Of a DNA stretch of 64,000 bases, positions 1 through 7,845 are shown piece after piece. Source of the stretch: SVTX01 sp045542075 (GTDB lineage: Bacteria > Bacillota > Clostridia > Oscillospirales > CAG-272); the NCBI GenBank assembly GCA_045542075.1, contig JAZQKI010000047.1, positions 12,726 to 76,725 of the forward strand, given 5' to 3'. Position 1 is the stretch's first letter. Every line of letters begins with the position of its first letter. A program made the position numbers and the translations under genes. The notes below the pieces were generated by a model. That model was not told where the DNA came from. It worked only from the letters and a program-made list of their open reading frames with translations, and made no database searches.

Positions 1-1181
1 GTAAGCAGGTAAAGAAGATCTCCGTTCCCGGTTTCAGACCCGGTAAGGCTCCCCGCGCTATGATCGAGAAGATGTACGGCGCAGGCGTTTTCTATGAGGA
101 TGCTATAAACGACCTCATTCCCGAAAACTACGAGGCTGCTCTTAAAGAAGCCGGTATCGAGCCTGTTGGTCAGCCTGATATCGACGTTGTTTCCATTGAT
201 GAGAACGGTCTTGTTCTCTCCGCTATCGTTCCCGTAAAGCCCGAGTGCAAGATCGAGGGTTACAAGGGTATCGAGGTTGAAAAGGATACAGTTGAGGTAA
301 CTGACGAGGAGATCGACAAGGAAATAAACATAGTAAGAGAAAGAAATTCCCGTGAGATCGAGGTTACAGACGCCGCTGCTGAGATGGGCAACGTAACAAA
401 GATTGATTTCGAGGGATTTGTTGACGGTGTTGCGTTTGAAGGCGGTAAGGGCGAGGATTATTCCCTCAAGCTCGGTTCCGGCTCCTTCATCCCCGGCTTT
501 GAGGAGCAGGTTGCAGGACATGTGATCGGTGAGGAGTTTGACGTTAACGTTACCTTCCCCGAGGAATATCACGCAGAGGAGCTTGCAGGCAAGCCCGCTG
601 TATTTAAGGTAACCATCAAGTCCATCGAGAAGATCGAGCTTCCCGAGCTTGACGACGATTTCGCAAAGGACGTTTCCGAATTCGATACATTTGCTGAATA
701 CCGCGAGGATATGAAGGCTAAAATCCAGAAGAGACACGAGAGCGCAGCAGAGGCAAATCTTGAGGAGTCACTTCTCAACGTGCTTATCGAAAAGCTCGAG
801 GCTGACATTCCCGAGGCTATGTTCGTAGCTGAAACCGAGAACTTCGTTCGCGACTACGACAACAGACTCCGTCAGAGCGGTCTTGACCTCCAGATGTACT
901 TCAAGTACACAGGTCTTACCCTTGAGGCTCTCCGCGAGCAGCTTCGTCCCCAGGCTGAAAAGCAGGTCAAGGCAAGACTCGCTCTTGAGACCATCGCTTC
1001 CGTTGAGGCTATTGAGGTAACTGAGGATGAGCTTGAGGCAGAGTTTGGACTCCTCGCTTCCAACTACAACATGGACGTTGAGCAGCTCAAGGAATTCGTT
1101 GAACCCTCTATGGTAAAGGCTGACGTTTCCGTAAGAAAGGCTATGAAGCTTGTAAAGGACAGCGCAGTTATCAAGGCTTAA
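1..1181 (+). CDS. tig: Trigger factor, ribosome-associated chaperone (5' end missing)
   Basis: Trigger factor binds the ribosome near the exit tunnel and folds nascent chains. The reading frame is open from base 3 and the true start lies upstream of the window, so this is a partial gene. The first visible residues contain GFRPGKAPR, the ribosome-docking signature of the N-terminal domain. The FKBP-type prolyl isomerase domain follows (visible residues about 105-200, with GSFIPGFEEQ and VTFPEEYHAEELAGK), and then the helical C-terminal chaperone arms. It is first in the classical tig-clpP-clpX order and is separated from clpP by a strong stem-loop. The first in-frame ATG, at 60, is internal and is not the start. 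Confidence 0.97.
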   Translation, partial: KQVKKISVPGFRPGKAPRAMIEKMYGAGVFYEDAINDLIPENYEAALKEAGIEPVGQPDIDVVSIDENGLVLSAIVPVKPECKIEGYKGIEVEKDTVEVTDEEIDKEINIVRERNSREIEVTDAAAEMGNVTKIDFEGFVDGVAFEGGKGEDYSLKLGSGSFIPGFEEQVAGHVIGEEFDVNVTFPEEYHAEELAGKPAVFKVTIKSIEKIELPELDDDFAKDVSEFDTFAEYREDMKAKIQKRHESAAEANLEESLLNVLIEKLEADIPEAMFVAETENFVRDYDNRLRQSGLDLQMYFKYTGLTLEALREQLRPQAEKQVKARLALETIASVEAIEVTEDELEAEFGLLASNYNMDVEQLKEFVEPSMVKADVSVRKAMKLVKDSAVIKA

Positions 1182-1194
1182 TTTCAAAAAATCA

Positions 1195-1241
1195 GTGCCG
1201 TACTTGACACATCGGCGAGCGACCCGTGTTAAGTACGGCAC
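1195..1241. other. Intergenic stem-loop between tig and clpP
   Basis: A 16-bp stem lies at 1195-1210 and 1226-1241 (arm GTGCCGTACTTGACAC) with a single G/A difference between the arms and a 15-base loop. There is no T-run after it on the plus strand, although an A-run precedes it, so it would resemble a terminator only when read on the minus strand. On the plus strand it could stabilise the tig 3' end or lower readthrough into clpP. The function is inferred; the dyad is directly visible. Confidence 0.7.
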
Positions 1242-1278
1242 AATTACACACAAATATATTCAGAAAGGCAGAGTTATA

Positions 1279-1884
1279 ATGGATCTTTATAATATGAAAA
1301 ATGCGCTCGTTCCTATGGTAATCGAACAGACGGGACGTGGTGAGCGCTCATACGATATTTTCTCCCGCTTGCTCAATGACAGAATTATATTCTTGTCCGA
1401 CGAGGTTAACGACGCGACAGCTTCTCTTGTCGTCGCGCAGATGCTTTTCCTTGAGGCGCAGGATCCTACAAAGGACATTTGCTTTTATATCAACAGCCCC
1501 GGCGGATCAGTTACTGCGGGTATGGCTATTTACGACACTATGCAGTATATCAAGTGTGACGTATCCACTATCTGTATAGGTATGGCGGCAAGCATGGGTG
1601 CGTTCCTCCTTTCCGCGGGTACTAAGGGCAAGCGAATCGCTCTCCCCCACAGTGAGATCATGATACACCAGCCTCTTGGCGGTGCGCAGGGTCAGGCATC
1701 GGACATCAAGATCCGTGCAGAGCTTATCCTCCGTACACGCGATATGCTCAATAAGATCCTCTCCGAGAACACGGGCAAATCTATCAAGCAGATCGAAAAG
1801 GACACCGACAGAGACTACTTTATGACCGCACAGGAAGCTCTTGAGTACGGTATCATCGACCGCATACTCGACAAGCACGAATAA
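1279..1884 (+). CDS. clpP: ATP-dependent Clp protease proteolytic subunit ClpP
   Basis: ClpP is the serine peptidase that forms the double heptameric chamber fed by ClpX and ClpC. The 201-residue product matches the normal family length. The catalytic triad is visible: Ser105 in GMAASMGA, His130 in IMIHQPLGG and Asp179 in DRDYFM. The ATG at 1279 is chosen because AGAAAGG precedes it at 1262 and the protein then begins like other ClpPs. The longer frame from a GTG at 1195 would start inside the tig-clpP stem-loop. clpX follows 19 bases downstream, and a second unfoldase, clpC, lies at 16.8 kb. Confidence 0.97.
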   Translation: MDLYNMKNALVPMVIEQTGRGERSYDIFSRLLNDRIIFLSDEVNDATASLVVAQMLFLEAQDPTKDICFYINSPGGSVTAGMAIYDTMQYIKCDVSTICIGMAASMGAFLLSAGTKGKRIALPHSEIMIHQPLGGAQGQASDIKIRAELILRTRDMLNKILSENTGKSIKQIEKDTDRDYFMTAQEALEYGIIDRILDKHE

Positions 1885-1903
1885 TTTTTTGAAAGGTCAC
1901 GAC

Positions 1904-3235
1904 ATGGCATCTGAAAACAATCGTACTCCGCACAGCTCAACTCTGAGATACTGTTCTTTTTGCGGACAAAATGAAAATCAGGTAAACTTTCTTATCCCCT
2001 CCACGTCGGGGGTATATATATGCGACTTTTGCGTTGAGGCTTGCTCGGAGCTGATATACGAGTCAACCGCGACACACGCGACTCACGAGCTCTCATTTGA
2101 AACTCTCCCCAAGCCTATGCAGATAAAGGAGACTCTTGACGAGTACGTTATCGGTCAGGACGAGGCGAAAATTGCCCTCTCGGTAGCAGTATACAACCAC
2201 TACAAGAGAATACTGAACAAGTCCGAGTCAGGCTCTCGCAGAAGAAGACGCGTAAAGACTCAACCCGAGGAGCACGACGTTGAGATACAAAAGAGCAACG
2301 TGCTTTTGCTTGGACCTACGGGTGTTGGTAAGACATATCTTGCGCAGACTCTCGCAAAAACACTCAAGGTTCCCTTTGCGATTGCCGACGCGACAACTCT
2401 CACCGAGGCAGGATACGTGGGCGAGGACGTTGAAAATATACTTCTCCGTCTCATTCAGGCTGCTGACTACGACATTGAGCTTGCGGAAAAAGGAATTATA
2501 TATATCGACGAGATAGATAAGATCTCCCGTAAGAGTGAGAACCGCTCCATCACCCGCGACGTATCGGGCGAGGGCGTTCAGCAGGCACTCCTCAAGATAC
2601 TTGAGGGCACGGAGGCAAACGTTCCCCCTCAGGGCGGACGCAAGCATCCTACGCAGGAGTTTATCAAGATAAACACCGAGAATATTCTCTTTATATGCGG
2701 CGGCGCGTTTGACGGACTTGACAAGGTCATCGGCAAGCGCAAGGGCGGAAACACTATCGGCTTTGGCAGCCCTGTCACGTCCAAGGAGAACACAGAAATA
2801 TACAAGGACGTCACGGCTCACGATATAGTAAAGTTCGGTCTTATCCCCGAGCTTGTGGGCAGACTTCCCGTGATTGTTTCCCTCTCCGAGCTTGACAACG
2901 ACGCGCTCGTAAAGATACTCAAGGAGCCTAAAAACGCTATTATAAAGCAATATGTCAAACTCTTTAAGATGGACGGTGTGAAGCTCTCGTTTGATGACGA
3001 TGCGCTCACGGCTATTGCTTCCCTTGCAACCGAGCGACACACAGGCGCGCGCGGACTTCGTTCCATCATGGAGTCGTTTATGACAAAAATAATGTACGAC
3101 GTACCCTCCCGCGACGATATAGACGAGGTAATTATAACCGAGGGCTGCGTGAGACACGGAGAATATCCCAAGATAGTTCTGAAAGCTCCCGAGCTTTCAG
3201 CTCCGCAGATTGCCGCTCCCGCATCGGATCAGTAA
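1904..3235 (+). CDS. clpX: ATP-dependent Clp protease ATP-binding subunit ClpX
   Basis: ClpX is the AAA+ hexameric unfoldase that delivers substrates to ClpP. The 443-residue product shows an N-terminal C4 zinc-binding domain (CSFCGQ and CDFCVEAC, residues about 15-50), Walker A GPTGVGKT, Walker B IIYIDEIDKI, the RSITRDVSGEGVQQALLK segment and the ClpP-docking IGF loop in GNTIGFGSP. The start at 1904 has GAAAGG upstream; frames opening earlier overlap clpP. It ends the tig-clpP-clpX cluster and is followed by a bidirectional terminator. Confidence 0.97.
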   Translation: MASENNRTPHSSTLRYCSFCGQNENQVNFLIPSTSGVYICDFCVEACSELIYESTATHATHELSFETLPKPMQIKETLDEYVIGQDEAKIALSVAVYNHYKRILNKSESGSRRRRRVKTQPEEHDVEIQKSNVLLLGPTGVGKTYLAQTLAKTLKVPFAIADATTLTEAGYVGEDVENILLRLIQAADYDIELAEKGIIYIDEIDKISRKSENRSITRDVSGEGVQQALLKILEGTEANVPPQGGRKHPTQEFIKINTENILFICGGAFDGLDKVIGKRKGGNTIGFGSPVTSKENTEIYKDVTAHDIVKFGLIPELVGRLPVIVSLSELDNDALVKILKEPKNAIIKQYVKLFKMDGVKLSFDDDALTAIASLATERHTGARGLRSIMESFMTKIMYDVPSRDDIDEVIITEGCVRHGEYPKIVLKAPELSAPQIAAPASDQ

Positions 3236-3237
3236 GT

Positions 3238-3267
3238 AAAAAAGGACTGCATATGCAGTCCTTTTTT
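3238..3267. terminator. Bidirectional terminator between clpX and the MBL-fold gene
   Basis: A perfect palindrome (GGACTGCATATGCAGTCC at 3244-3261) is flanked by A and T runs on both sides. It can end clpX transcripts and those of the convergent minus-strand gene, whose stop codon overlaps the T-run at 3266. Confidence 0.9.
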
Positions 3268-4162
3268 AATCCACGTATTCAAACTCCTCGCCGTTGCAGG
3301 TAAAGATTATGCTTCCCTCTTTGTCGGTGCGAAGTAGCTGTATTCCAAACAAATTAAGTCTGTAAACCACCTCGGCGGCGGGATGTCCGTAGGTGTTGTC
3401 CTTGCCGCAGCAGGCTATGGCGTATTCGGGTGAGGTTATTTCCAAAAATCTATATGAGCTTGAGGTCTTTGAGCCGTGATGTCCGAGCTTTAATATGTCG
3501 CAGTCGAGAAAGTCTCCGTATTCCTCTATCATTTCTGCCTCGGAGTCGGTCTCCGCGTCACCCGTAAGTATCACCGAGCATTCGCCAAATTCACATTTGA
3601 GCACGACGCTTGTGCTGTTCACCTCGTCGTATTCCTCATAATCCTTATTTGGCGCGATTATCGTGCTTTTGCAATCGCCAACATAGAAGCTCTCGCCGGA
3701 TACTGCCTCAATAAGATTTATATCTCTGTCCTCTATGAGTGACAGAAGCGATATATACATATCAATATCCTCGTCGGCGTCGGTCATTATCACGTTTTCA
3801 ACGTCAAACTCCTTGACTATCATATCCGCGCCGCCTATATGGTCGTCGTGCGGATGTGTCAGGACAAGATATTCAAAGGACTCAATATCGAGGTCGTACA
3901 GATAACTTTTGAGCTTCGCCTCGGAGCTGTTTGTTCCCGAGTCAACAAGCATGTTTCCCTCAGGTGTCATTATCAGAATGCAGTCTGCCTGCCCCACGTC
4001 AATGAAATGCAGGACTATCTCTCCGTCCTCAATGGCTTGGGAAACAATATCATCCTCAATCAGTCTGTCTCGGAAAATATATATCCCGACCCCGCACAGA
4101 GCCAGCACAAGCAAGACGGCAACCGATATTATAATGATCTTAATTACTGTCTTTTTAGTCAT
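3266..4162 (-). CDS. Membrane-anchored MBL-fold hydrolase, ComEC C-terminal-domain-like
   Basis: A 298-residue protein with an N-terminal membrane segment (about residues 5-30) followed by a metallo-beta-lactamase fold exposed outside the cell. The metal-binding motif THPHDDH is intact. LTGDAETDSE supplies the conserved Asp, and LGHHGSKTSS with the ending YAIACCGKDNTYGHP are the hallmarks of ComEC/Rec2-like MBL domains. Free-standing proteins of this type occur in Clostridia and are thought to act on nucleic acid or nucleotides at the surface, but the substrate is unknown. There are no ComEC channel helices, so it is not a DNA uptake channel by itself. It is downstream of the zinc-ribbon membrane protein gene. 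Confidence 0.8.
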   Translation of the reverse strand: MTKKTVIKIIIISVAVLLVLALCGVGIYIFRDRLIEDDIVSQAIEDGEIVLHFIDVGQADCILIMTPEGNMLVDSGTNSSEAKLKSYLYDLDIESFEYLVLTHPHDDHIGGADMIVKEFDVENVIMTDADEDIDMYISLLSLIEDRDINLIEAVSGESFYVGDCKSTIIAPNKDYEEYDEVNSTSVVLKCEFGECSVILTGDAETDSEAEMIEEYGDFLDCDILKLGHHGSKTSSSYRFLEITSPEYAIACCGKDNTYGHPAAEVVYRLNLFGIQLLRTDKEGSIIFTCNGEEFEYVD

Positions 4163-4175
4163 ATCTCAAATTCTG

Positions 4176-4205
4176 AATACTCCCCGACATGTATCGGGGA
4201 GTATT
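4176..4205. terminator. Stem-loop between zinc-ribbon and MBL genes
   Basis: A perfect 12-bp stem (AATACTCCCCGA at 4176-4187, complement at 4194-4205) with a 6-base loop. No clear T-run follows on the minus strand, so it may be a weak or partial terminator, or an mRNA processing structure between the two genes. Confidence 0.55.
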
Positions 4206-4208
4206 GTC

Positions 4209-4676
4209 TTATTTCATTTTCTTTGCCTTTACGAAAAAGCGGTGGGAGCATTTGGGACATCTTACCGCATTCTTACCCGCCTTATATGGCAAGCGGAGAG
4301 TATTTCCGCATTTGGTGCAATCACGGTAGATATACCCTGCGCCGTCCTTGGGTCCTCTTTTAGTCTTTGTGGACGTATTGCCCGTGAAAAATCTCTTAAC
4401 CGCTGAACGCGCCTTGAGATATATTTCGTTTTCACGTCTGCGCTTGTAGATGTTTCTTGAAAAGCATCTGAATACAGACCAGACTATAAGCACAAGATTA
4501 AGTGTAATTATTGCATAAAGGATTATTGCGCCAACAAGATACTTTCCTATAAAAAAACTGAGTATCCATTCAAGCGCCAGGCTGATAAGAATTAGCACAC
4601 TTATAAAATTGTAGAGCTGGTCTGTGCCGTATCTTCCGTACATGAATCTATAGATCTTTTCCTTGAATTTTCCCAT
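4209..4676 (-). CDS. Small membrane protein with C-terminal zinc ribbon
   Basis: A 155-residue protein of unknown function. Two hydrophobic segments span roughly residues 20-75, a basic stretch (IYKRRRENEIYLKAR) follows, and a C-terminal zinc ribbon holds CTKCGNTLRLP and CPKCSHRF near residues 118-145. The layout places the ribbon and basic patch in the cytoplasm. Similar two-helix plus zinc-ribbon proteins are common in Clostridia with no known role. A lone gene upstream of the MBL gene, with a stem-loop between them. Confidence 0.65.
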   Translation of the reverse strand: MGKFKEKIYRFMYGRYGTDQLYNFISVLILISLALEWILSFFIGKYLVGAIILYAIITLNLVLIVWSVFRCFSRNIYKRRRENEIYLKARSAVKRFFTGNTSTKTKRGPKDGAGYIYRDCTKCGNTLRLPYKAGKNAVRCPKCSHRFFVKAKKMK

Positions 4677-4824
4677 TGTCTTTTTTTACCCTCCGATATA
4701 TCCTATATCATTTCAAATATTATCATAGCCTTGTATAATAAATTTTATCACTAAATAATTAACACCGTATTAACTGAATACGGCAAACAAGAAATGTTTT
4801 GGTGAATTTTAGGTGATTACAAAA

Positions 4825-4850
4825 AATGAAGCGATAAAAATCGCTTCATT
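4825..4850 (-). terminator. Terminator of the S41 peptidase-greA-membrane protein cluster
   Basis: An 11-bp stem (AATGAAGCGAT and its complement, 4825-4835 and 4840-4850) with an A-run at 4821-4826 that reads as a U-tract on the minus strand. It lies directly after the stop at 4855. T-richness on the other side could let it act in both directions. Confidence 0.85.
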
Positions 4851-4854
4851 TTTT

Positions 4855-5580
4855 TTACTGTCCGAAATTGATTATTGCTTTGTAGCACTCAATCATCTCG
4901 GCATATGTGTCAGCCTTTGAGCTTTCGCCGTATATATACGGTTTCAAAAGACAAATATACGTGTCCGCGGGCATTACCTTGAAGGCATCAAGCTCATATA
5001 TCGGCAGATCGCCCAAGCGCACGCCATAACCGTCCCCGAGCATTCCTTCGGGCAGCTCATCCCCAAACAGGTCTCTCATAGACTGTAGTCTTTCGTGAGT
5101 TACAAAATTTTTGTATAACTCGCCGCTCACAAAATAGATCGAGCATTCACCGGACGAGACGTAGTCGTCGTAGTTGCTCTTATTTGTAGTGTTCTGCGAG
5201 AGATCGATCTGAGAGGGATCCACACCAATAAGATCGTTTTCATAATATATGGTGTAATTACTGAACTTAACGTTCTTATTTCCGTCGCCCGTGTAGTCCT
5301 CGGGAATTATCTTGCCAAGCTCTGTCTCAATTTCCGCACACTGGTTTGGAGATATGTAGGCAGGTCCGGCAAACGTCACCGCCGCGTCGATTTCGGTGCG
5401 ATTGAAGATCTGCACAAGACCGACTATAAGCACCACCAAAAAAAAGGCACCTATAATAATTCCCCATTTGTAGTGAAACCAGAAATTGTCAAGCTTTGAG
5501 AGCAGCTTGCTTTTACTCGTGACGCTCACGTTATCGCCATCGAGCTTGTCATCTACTACGTTTTCTTTATTCTGATCCAT
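4855..5580 (-). CDS. Single-pass membrane protein of unknown function
   Basis: A 241-residue protein not recognised as a named family. About 40 charged cytoplasmic residues precede one strong membrane helix (GIIIGAFFLVVLIVGLV, about residues 42-60), and a roughly 180-residue extracellular part follows, resembling neither enzyme nor binding protein in an obvious way. The ATG at 5580 is preferred over the GTG at 5586 because AAAGGGG is then about 8 bases upstream. It is last of a tight cluster behind the S41 peptidase and greA, followed by a terminator. Confidence 0.7.
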   Translation of the reverse strand: MDQNKENVVDDKLDGDNVSVTSKSKLLSKLDNFWFHYKWGIIIGAFFLVVLIVGLVQIFNRTEIDAAVTFAGPAYISPNQCAEIETELGKIIPEDYTGDGNKNVKFSNYTIYYENDLIGVDPSQIDLSQNTTNKSNYDDYVSSGECSIYFVSGELYKNFVTHERLQSMRDLFGDELPEGMLGDGYGVRLGDLPIYELDAFKVMPADTYICLLKPYIYGESSKADTYAEMIECYKAIINFGQ

Positions 5581-5614
5581 TTTCACGACCCCTTTGTTAT
5601 TTTTGGGTCAAATC

Positions 5615-6106
5615 TCAATTGTCGCTCTTACCCGCTCTATATACGTCAACTATCTTAAGCTCGTAAACTCCAACAGGTGTAGTCACGCTGACAGTCTGTC
5701 CCGCGCGTGCGCCCATAAGCGCGCTTCCAACGGGTGAACGGTCAGAGATCTTGCCCTCAAGAGGATTTGCCTCGTTGGAACCAACGATGCTATACTTTAT
5801 CTCCTCGTCCTCTTCAACGTCAAGAACGATTACAGTAGAGCCGAGAGAAACTACCTTTGTGTCTATCTTGGACTCATCAACGATTGCTGCATTCTCGATA
5901 AGTGCCTCAAGCTCCTTTATTTTTGCTTCGTTTTCTGCCTGCTGATTTCTTGCCTCGTCATACTCGGAGTTCTCGGAAAGGTCACCGAAGGAACGCGCGG
6001 TAGCGATAGCCTCCTTGATCTCCTCTCTCTTTACGGACTTACGGTAATCAAGCTCGTCTGTAAGCTCCTTGTAGCCCTCGGGCGTATATAACTGCTTCTC
6101 TGCCAT
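5615..6106 (-). CDS. greA: Transcription elongation factor GreA
   Basis: GreA enters the secondary channel of backtracked RNA polymerase and stimulates transcript cleavage. The 163-residue length is standard. The N-terminal coiled coil is clear (residues about 8-75, with LSENSEYDEARNQQAENE carrying the acidic tip), and the C-terminal FKBP-like globular part ends in PVGSALMGARAGQTVSV. It sits 36 bases downstream of the S41 peptidase gene and 34 bases upstream of the membrane protein gene, in one apparent transcript. Confidence 0.97.
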   Translation of the reverse strand: MAEKQLYTPEGYKELTDELDYRKSVKREEIKEAIATARSFGDLSENSEYDEARNQQAENEAKIKELEALIENAAIVDESKIDTKVVSLGSTVIVLDVEEDEEIKYSIVGSNEANPLEGKISDRSPVGSALMGARAGQTVSVTTPVGVYELKIVDVYRAGKSDN

Positions 6107-6142
6107 GATAAAATTCTCCTTTTATATATGTTTGTTTTATTT

Positions 6143-7705
6143 TTAGTTTTGTTTCAGATTTTCAATAGCACTCTGCAATTGATTATCCTTGTAGTGAGGA
6201 ATGGGCGATGTGCCGTATTCCTTTGCCTCGTCAGAGAGCTGGATCTCGATATCGGGAATTATGCCCACACCGTGATAGGATTCGTGGCTCTTTGAAAAAT
6301 AGAGGTTTGTTGTGAGCTTAAGCGCGCCCTTAAGTCCGTAGTTATCAAGATAATACGTGCGCTGCATACAGCCCTTGCCGTACGTCTTGACACCAACTAT
6401 TGTACCAAGAGAATAATCTCTCACAGTCGCGGTGAAAAGCTCCGCGGCGCTTGCCGTATTCTCATTTACGAGAACTGCAAGCTTCATACCCTTGTATTTT
6501 CCTATATCTTCTTTTTTGATAGTGAACTGATCGTTTGAGCGTTCCTTTACGGTATATTTTTCCGTGACCTTACCATCTCTGTCCTCAACGGTCATTACAA
6601 GGTCGCCTTCATCGAGAAAATATGAAACTACCGAGACGATGGACTCAACGTATCCGCCGGGATTGTTTCTAAGGTCTATTATGAAATACTCGCAGCCTGC
6701 CTCTGTTAAGCTATCCACTGCTTCGCAGAACTGCGTGGGTGTGGTATAGTCAAATCCGGATATGCTTATGATGCCTACCTTTTCGTCGGTTTCGCAAACC
6801 TTGCCCTTAACGGATATTGTCACGACCTTTTTGCGAGTTATGTTATACTCTATAGGCTCATATTCACCTGCTTCATTTTTTCTGTGAACTGTGAACTTTG
6901 CCTTTGTTCCCTCTTTGCCCGCGAGCTTATCAAGAGCCGCGTTATATCCAAGGTCCGTCACGCTTTCCGCATCCTCTCCGATACCGATATGAGTTATCAT
7001 ATCTCCAACAAGAATGCCTGCTTCCTCTGCAGAGGAATTTTCATAAACCGAAACTATCTGTATTGCGCTTACGGTCTGTCCGTTGAGCGTGAACGTACTT
7101 TCTACAACGCCGATGCCTACTCCGACAAATTCGCCCGTCATATCCTGCGTGAGTGCCTCAAGCTCCTCCTCGGTGTAATACTCCGCGTAAATATCACCGC
7201 TGAAGTCTACATATGCGTCAAGCAGATGCTCGCCAAATTTCTCGTCGTCAATTCCGTCATATGAATACTCACGGAAGAACTTGTCAAGCGCTGAAAGATC
7301 ATTCAGATACTCGGGGGTTTTGTTGTTGACCGCCCCTGTCATATGTCTTGAGCATATACCGAAGGTTATCATTATACAGAAGAGTCCGACTGCCGCGGCA
7401 AGAATAATAGCCGTTGTGAGCGACAATGTGCGCGGCGTTTTTCCTTTGCTCTGCTTTGAGGGTACGAATGTAGTCACTCCCTCGGGGAGAATAAGCTCAT
7501 ATCCGCTCGACCCAAGCGCATAGGAAAGTTTTCTCTCTATCTCCGATTTGGAGATCGTCTTGTCCTTTACTGAAAAGCAAACGCTGGATGTCTCTGCCGA
7601 CGCCTGAACTGTCTCAACGTCGATGCACGATCTTACAATGGAGCTTACTTTTTCTTCATCCTGACCTGTCATTATTCTCGACACGGTGTAGGTATATTTT
7701 TCCAT
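6143..7705 (-). CDS. S41-family C-terminal processing peptidase with N-terminal HMA-like domain
   Basis: A 520-residue membrane-anchored serine protease of the CtpA/Tsp group, which cleaves exported proteins near their C-termini. After a membrane helix (about residues 93-115) come a PDZ domain (about 190-290) and the S41 core. The catalytic Ser is near residue 419 in NTASAAELF, and Lys 25 residues later in KTYGKG matches the Tsp Ser-Lys spacing. Unusually, about 75 residues before the helix read as a beta-alpha-beta-beta-alpha-beta unit resembling a heavy-metal-associated (HMA) fold but lacking CxxC. The ATG at 7705 gives the start that opens this domain. First gene before greA. Confidence 0.9.
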   Translation of the reverse strand: MEKYTYTVSRIMTGQDEEKVSSIVRSCIDVETVQASAETSSVCFSVKDKTISKSEIERKLSYALGSSGYELILPEGVTTFVPSKQSKGKTPRTLSLTTAIILAAAVGLFCIMITFGICSRHMTGAVNNKTPEYLNDLSALDKFFREYSYDGIDDEKFGEHLLDAYVDFSGDIYAEYYTEEELEALTQDMTGEFVGVGIGVVESTFTLNGQTVSAIQIVSVYENSSAEEAGILVGDMITHIGIGEDAESVTDLGYNAALDKLAGKEGTKAKFTVHRKNEAGEYEPIEYNITRKKVVTISVKGKVCETDEKVGIISISGFDYTTPTQFCEAVDSLTEAGCEYFIIDLRNNPGGYVESIVSVVSYFLDEGDLVMTVEDRDGKVTEKYTVKERSNDQFTIKKEDIGKYKGMKLAVLVNENTASAAELFTATVRDYSLGTIVGVKTYGKGCMQRTYYLDNYGLKGALKLTTNLYFSKSHESYHGVGIIPDIEIQLSDEAKEYGTSPIPHYKDNQLQSAIENLKQN

Positions 7706-7760
7706 TAATCTACCAAACCTTTCGCTTTTTGATGGGGTGTTATTTCTATAACACAATATC

Positions 7761-7799
7761 AAGCGAAACGCCCAAAGATGTGTGGACGCTTCGCTTGAC
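7761..7799. other. Stem-loop between regulator and S41 peptidase genes
   Basis: An 11-bp inverted repeat (CAAGCGAAACG at 7761-7771, near-complement at 7789-7799, one mismatch) in the gap downstream of the CdaR-like gene and upstream of the peptidase start. There is no clear U-run on the minus strand, so its role as a terminator is uncertain. Confidence 0.4.
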
Positions 7800-7845
7800 A
7801 GATAGGATTATATTATCCAAAATTATTTAATTTTATTACTCTAAA

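Noticed and set aside
1195..1278. Longer ClpP with a GTG start at 1195.
   Set aside because: The extension translates the tig-clpP stem-loop and lacks an RBS; the ATG at 1279 has a good one and gives the family-standard N-terminus.
7738..7755. Second hairpin (GTGT...ACAC) upstream of the S41 peptidase.
   Set aside because: Arms do not match well enough once the extra T is counted.
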